A stretch of DNA of 64,000 nucleotides from contig NC_092607.1 in the NCBI RefSeq assembly GCF_047663525.1, positions 4,373,001 through 4,437,000 of the forward strand. Reading direction: 5' to 3'. Positions 60,071 through 64,000 of the stretch are shown one piece after another. The notes beneath the pieces were generated by a model that worked only from the letters and a program-made list of their open reading frames with translations, did no database searches and was not told the origin of the DNA. Both the position numbers and the translations under genes were made by a program. Every line of letters begins with the position of its first letter. Position 1 is the first letter of the stretch. This stretch comes from Anas platyrhynchos. Taxonomy: Eukaryota > Chordata > Aves > Anseriformes > Anatidae.

Positions 60071-63000
60071 CTGTGGGAGAGAAGAGGGAGGAGGTGAAGC
60101 GGCGGCATTCTCCGTCCCGCCTGCGTGTGCCAGCAAAGGGCTGCAGGGCACACGCACCCTCCCTCGGAGACAGGACCCCCAAATCCACCCGAAATCCACT
60201 GTGAAAGCCACTGCCCCGAGGGAGCAAGGACAGAGAGCACAGGTCAGAAAGGTGCTGGTGCAAACCCAAAGCCACCTGGTGGACGTGGAGTCTGGGTAGG
60301 CATCAGTACCGGGGGCAGGAGGCAGCCCCACGGGGCTGGAGTTTGGGCTGCGCCGAGGGGTGGCAGCAGCCCCACGTGTACACGTGAGCGGTGGTGGCAC
60401 GGCTCTTCTTGGCTCGGTGACAGTCCCTTCCAGCCCCTTCTGCTGTTTGTCACTCGCAGCCTGCCAGGACCAGCTCTAGACCCCCGAGACGGGCACGTGC
60501 CCATAGCACGGGCTGCCAGGTACCTGCAGCAGCATCTGCTTGGCCCTGACACAGCTTGCCTGTGGTCCCAGGACCAAGGCTCACGCCACAAAGCAACAAA
60601 TGGGTAAAACAGGGAGGAGAGGAGCAGATCTCTGAGGCTCCTCCAGCTCTAGCCCCTTCTCCAGACCCAGCTCAGGACTGCACACACAGTGTGCCATACA
60701 ACGGGGGGACACGGGGAGAACAGTGCTCAGCAGGACCAGGGCTACACTCCGGTACGGGACCCCGAAGGACTGGGAAAAGCACATTGTTCCTCCACTAGCC
60801 TGGCCCTTTCCGGTTCTGCACCTCCGCAGGTGCTAGAGCAGCAGCTCGGAGACAACAGCTCTGATTTTCCCCACCAGGACGCCAAGAGACTTCAATTCGC
60901 TTCATCAAATCCCCCTCTCCAAGAAGGGCTCCCAGCAGGAGCAGGGCTGCTGGGGGCAACCTTCGCCTCTGGCACCGAGATGCCAGCGCTGCCCCCCTGC
61001 CAGGAGGGCTGCGAGAGCCAGCATGTCCCCGGCGAGCCCCATGGGGTGGCCGGGACGGGACGGGACAGTGTGGGACGCCTCCCGGCCCGCTGCCCTCCCC
61101 GTCTCGCTCTCCTCGAGCTACAGTTGCCTCAGAAACCGGCAAAACCACCCCAAACAAAAGCAGCATTCAGCTCCGCTCCCATCGATCAGCCCTGCTACGG
61201 CATCTGGACGGGGCTGCCTTGTGCTGGGGGGGGCACAAAGCTCCCTGGACAGGCGCCCTGCTCTTTACGCTGCTGGGCACGGCTCCCTGCGAGCAGCCAG
61301 CCGGGCAGGGGGCGTTTTCGTGGGCACGGGTCTGAGAACACCTGGGTTTTGTTCAGCAGAGGCAGAAGGCACTGAGGGTTGGGGAGCCAGCCCGTGCTGC
61401 CCCGGGGGGGTGACCCTAGGGGGTGCAGCTGAGCGGGGACCCAGGCTCGGCTGGCCCAGCAAGGAGGGGGGGACCCGGCTTCCAGACATTCATTTCCACA
61501 TTCAGATGCTGTTACTGAGACCAGGGATGACCCTAGTCCCCGGAGAGCAAACGCAGCTCCTTCTTTGGCGATGGTGGGAGTGCATATTTTACGCTCTCCC
61601 AGGCCACTTCTGCAGCATAATCTCTACTCCCAGGCTTCAGGTTTCGTTGAAATCCTCTCCAGACCCGCCTGCGGGGTGTTAACTTACAGCGCCGGGGCCA
61701 GGAAAGGCAAGAAGTGCCCGGGCGGGCAGCAGCTGCTGCCCCCGAGCAGCCACCCCCCGCCAGCGCTCCCTGCCCCGGGCACATCTCGGCTCCCTGCAGC
61801 ACCGCAGCTACCCTGGAAACAGAAGGCAGGGCCCGGGGAGCGCAGAGCATCTGCACCAGCCAGCCACGGGGACGGTTTTCCAGAGCCGGGTGCCTTTGCT
61901 TGGTTTCCTAGCAGAGTTTAAGCTCTGTTAGGAAAAATCAGGGAGGCACGAGCTGGGAGCTGGGATCATCACCCGAGTTCTGCTTCACACCCCCCCAGTG
62001 CAGGCATCTGGGCGTGCTCCTCACCCTGCCACGCTCCCAAACCTTGCTCCGTGCAGTGGTGACAAGCCTTCCAAGCACGAAAGCACCGCTCGCTGCCCCG
62101 TTTCCCTCTCCACCCCTTCCCCACGCGGAGCTCAGGACCAGGGTGCCCCATCGCCGCCGGCACAGGGCTGACACTCGATAGGGGTGACACCGGAGCCCTC
62201 CCCGCAGGACAGGCCAACCTTGCACATTGCAAGCTGCATCTGATAGCGCCGTCGAATTAACCACCTGGGAAAGGAAATCTGGAGAAGTCTCGTTGGGGCT
62301 CAGCCTCTCCTGGAGGCTCAGCTCAGGGCAGCCCTGTCCTCCAGCAAGTCCCCAACTTCCCTCCAGCAGTGCCGCGGGCACCTCCTGGCCAGGTGGGATG
62401 GGAAGAGCCACAGGGCACAGCAAGTCTTTGGGTAGCAGAGAGCTGGAAGCCTGCTTCTCACGGGCACCTGCGTGAACCCCTGGCCACATGCCCACGCAGA
62501 GGGTGTCCCATGCGGGACAAGAAACGAGGCCCTGGCAGCTCGTGGTGTGACCAAACCTGCCAATGCCACCTGGCAGAACCGAAAGCACCGACACTGTGAC
62601 AAACCTACAAAGCAAACGTGGGCAAGCGGGTGCTAGAGCTCAAGGAGCTCGAGCAGAGGGCTCACTGGTGCGGCCGTGTCACGCTGTGATGCACGGAGCC
62701 CGACAGAGGCTTCATGCCCAGCCACCAGCCTGGAGCACAGCCAGGAGATGCTGGGAGCAGCTCAATGCTCCGGGACACGCCGTCACCTCCTCGTCCACCC
62801 TGCATGGGTACCGTGGGCAGGATGAGCCTGGAAGGCAGGAGGCACCACCACGCTCCATCAGAGCTACCACAGAGTCACAAGCAGCCTAGCCCAGCTGATT
62901 TCACGTTTTCATGACTCAGTTTCCCTCAGTGGGAAGAGAGAGCCTATTTTCCCACCTCTGTGGGGCATCTGTCAGCACAGCCATGAGGCTGCCGGAGGAG

Positions 63001-64000
63001 CTGTCACGGTGCCACGCTCCACTTCCTGCACCAAAAAAAAATAAAAATGCCCCCCACTTTTTTTTTCTTACACCATAAAGCACCCTGAGATCAGACTGCT
63101 TCGAAATCTTAAGGTCTGAGCAGTGCCAGACCCAGTTAACCTACACATACCCGTGCAGTGAGTCCAACAGAGGGCTGGGGCTGTACGAACCCCATGGGGC
63201 TGGTCTCAGAGCAGAGCTGCACACATCTGAGCCGGAATTACACTGGGGCTATTGAAGCAGTCTGGCAACAGCATGACACGGGATGGGGGGCACACGGCCA
63301 CCTGTCTGATTCATCACTCAGAGAGTGAGGCAGGCACCGGGCTGCAAGAGGAAGCCCATGGGGTGGGGATGCAATACCTGTAAGTATCTGAAAGAAAGCA
63401 AGAAACAGAACAGGCACAGGACTCCCAACACCTTATTGCCTGCTTTTTTTCTTGTTGGAATGGCAAAACGTGCCGGTTTCTCTGTGATGCCCAGGTAGAA
63501 GATTCCCCACCTCCGTCTGTCCCTGAACAAGCAGGGGGGGGGCTGTCTGTGTTCATAGCATGGGAAGGATCAAACCGTGGTGCTGATGGAAATGTTGTCC
63601 CCAGACTTTACCTCTGAACACTTCTGTTCCCTGTGCATCAGCAGGATGGGGCCATGGGTGCGAGAGCCTGCTGCCAGCAGCATCACAGCTCCCCTGCCCA
63701 GCACCGAGGCGCTAGGATAATGAGCGATGAATGTAAATTATACAAACAGCCAGGTAAATAATGCCAACAACTCCAATAGCTTCACTGCCTTCCGAGCACC
63801 TGCTTCTACCCAGACTCTGCGATGACAGATGTGTCAGAAGAACTTGGTGCAGAAGGCCAGGCACATCAAAGCATCGCACAGCACCACGTGCGAGACACGC
63901 CAGTGAAAACCTAGTGCTTCTCTTGGGTGCCAATGCCACCATGGGAAGGCTGTTACGGCATTACCTAATGGCTCCTCTCGGAAAAGAAAGGGAGAAAGAA
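60071..64000 (-). other. JPH2: JPH2 intron 1 (partial)
   Basis: Begins with the acceptor of exon 2 and runs off the right edge. No MORN-coding exon lies here, so exon 1 and the promoter are outside. Short A-, T- and G-runs occur near 63028-63070 and 63533-63541. Nothing else was recognised. Confidence 0.8.

Noticed and set aside
59025-60240. Frames of 180-220 codons overlapping JPH2 exon 2 in other frames or strand
   Set aside because: Shadows of the JPH2 exon; only one minus frame carries MORN repeats.

Overview
This window looks like nuclear DNA from a bird. It holds four protein-coding vertebrate genes split by GT-AG introns. The repeats are avian in type: a solo LTR of the avian ERV-L class (positions 16977-17676, flanked by a perfect 5-bp target duplication) and the 3' end of a CR1 LINE (47634-47748). 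The rest is introns, intergenic DNA and simple repeats. There are no operons, CRISPR arrays or recognisable RNA genes. Species cannot be told from the sequence. The gene content corresponds to human 20q13.12, which would be chromosome 20 in chicken-like karyotypes (inference).

Layout. 1-5670, plus strand: the 3' half of SLC13A3, the sodium-coupled dicarboxylate transporter NaDC3 (last six coding exons plus 3' UTR). 5.7-10.4 kb: intergenic, with a (TTTTA)n array and an unbroken 855-nt all-pyrimidine tract made of successive related arrays. 10.4-12.65 kb, plus: OCSTAMP, a multipass protein of osteoclast fusion, in two visible coding exons. 12.65-21.4 kb: intergenic, with the solo LTR and a possible retrocopy. 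21.4-29.8 kb, plus: a complete two-exon thyrotropin-releasing-hormone receptor (387 aa). It is distinct from TRHR1 and most likely the TRHR3 paralogue absent from mammals. 29.8-38.1 kb: intergenic, no gene recognised. About 38.1 kb to beyond 64 kb, minus: JPH2 (junctophilin-2). Coding exons 2-5 are present. Exon 1, with the first MORN repeats, lies beyond the right edge.

The genes do not form one pathway: they cover renal/glial dicarboxylate uptake, osteoclast fusion, TRH signalling through Gq, and muscle dyad formation. The notable context is evolutionary. OCSTAMP, this TRH receptor and JPH2 mirror DCSTAMP, TRHR and JPH1 on human 8q. That supports a whole-genome-duplication paralogon and helps identify the receptor as TRHR3.

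Exon boundaries were set by hand from reading frame, splice consensus and remembered family sequence. Intergenic calls are limited to what can be seen by eye.
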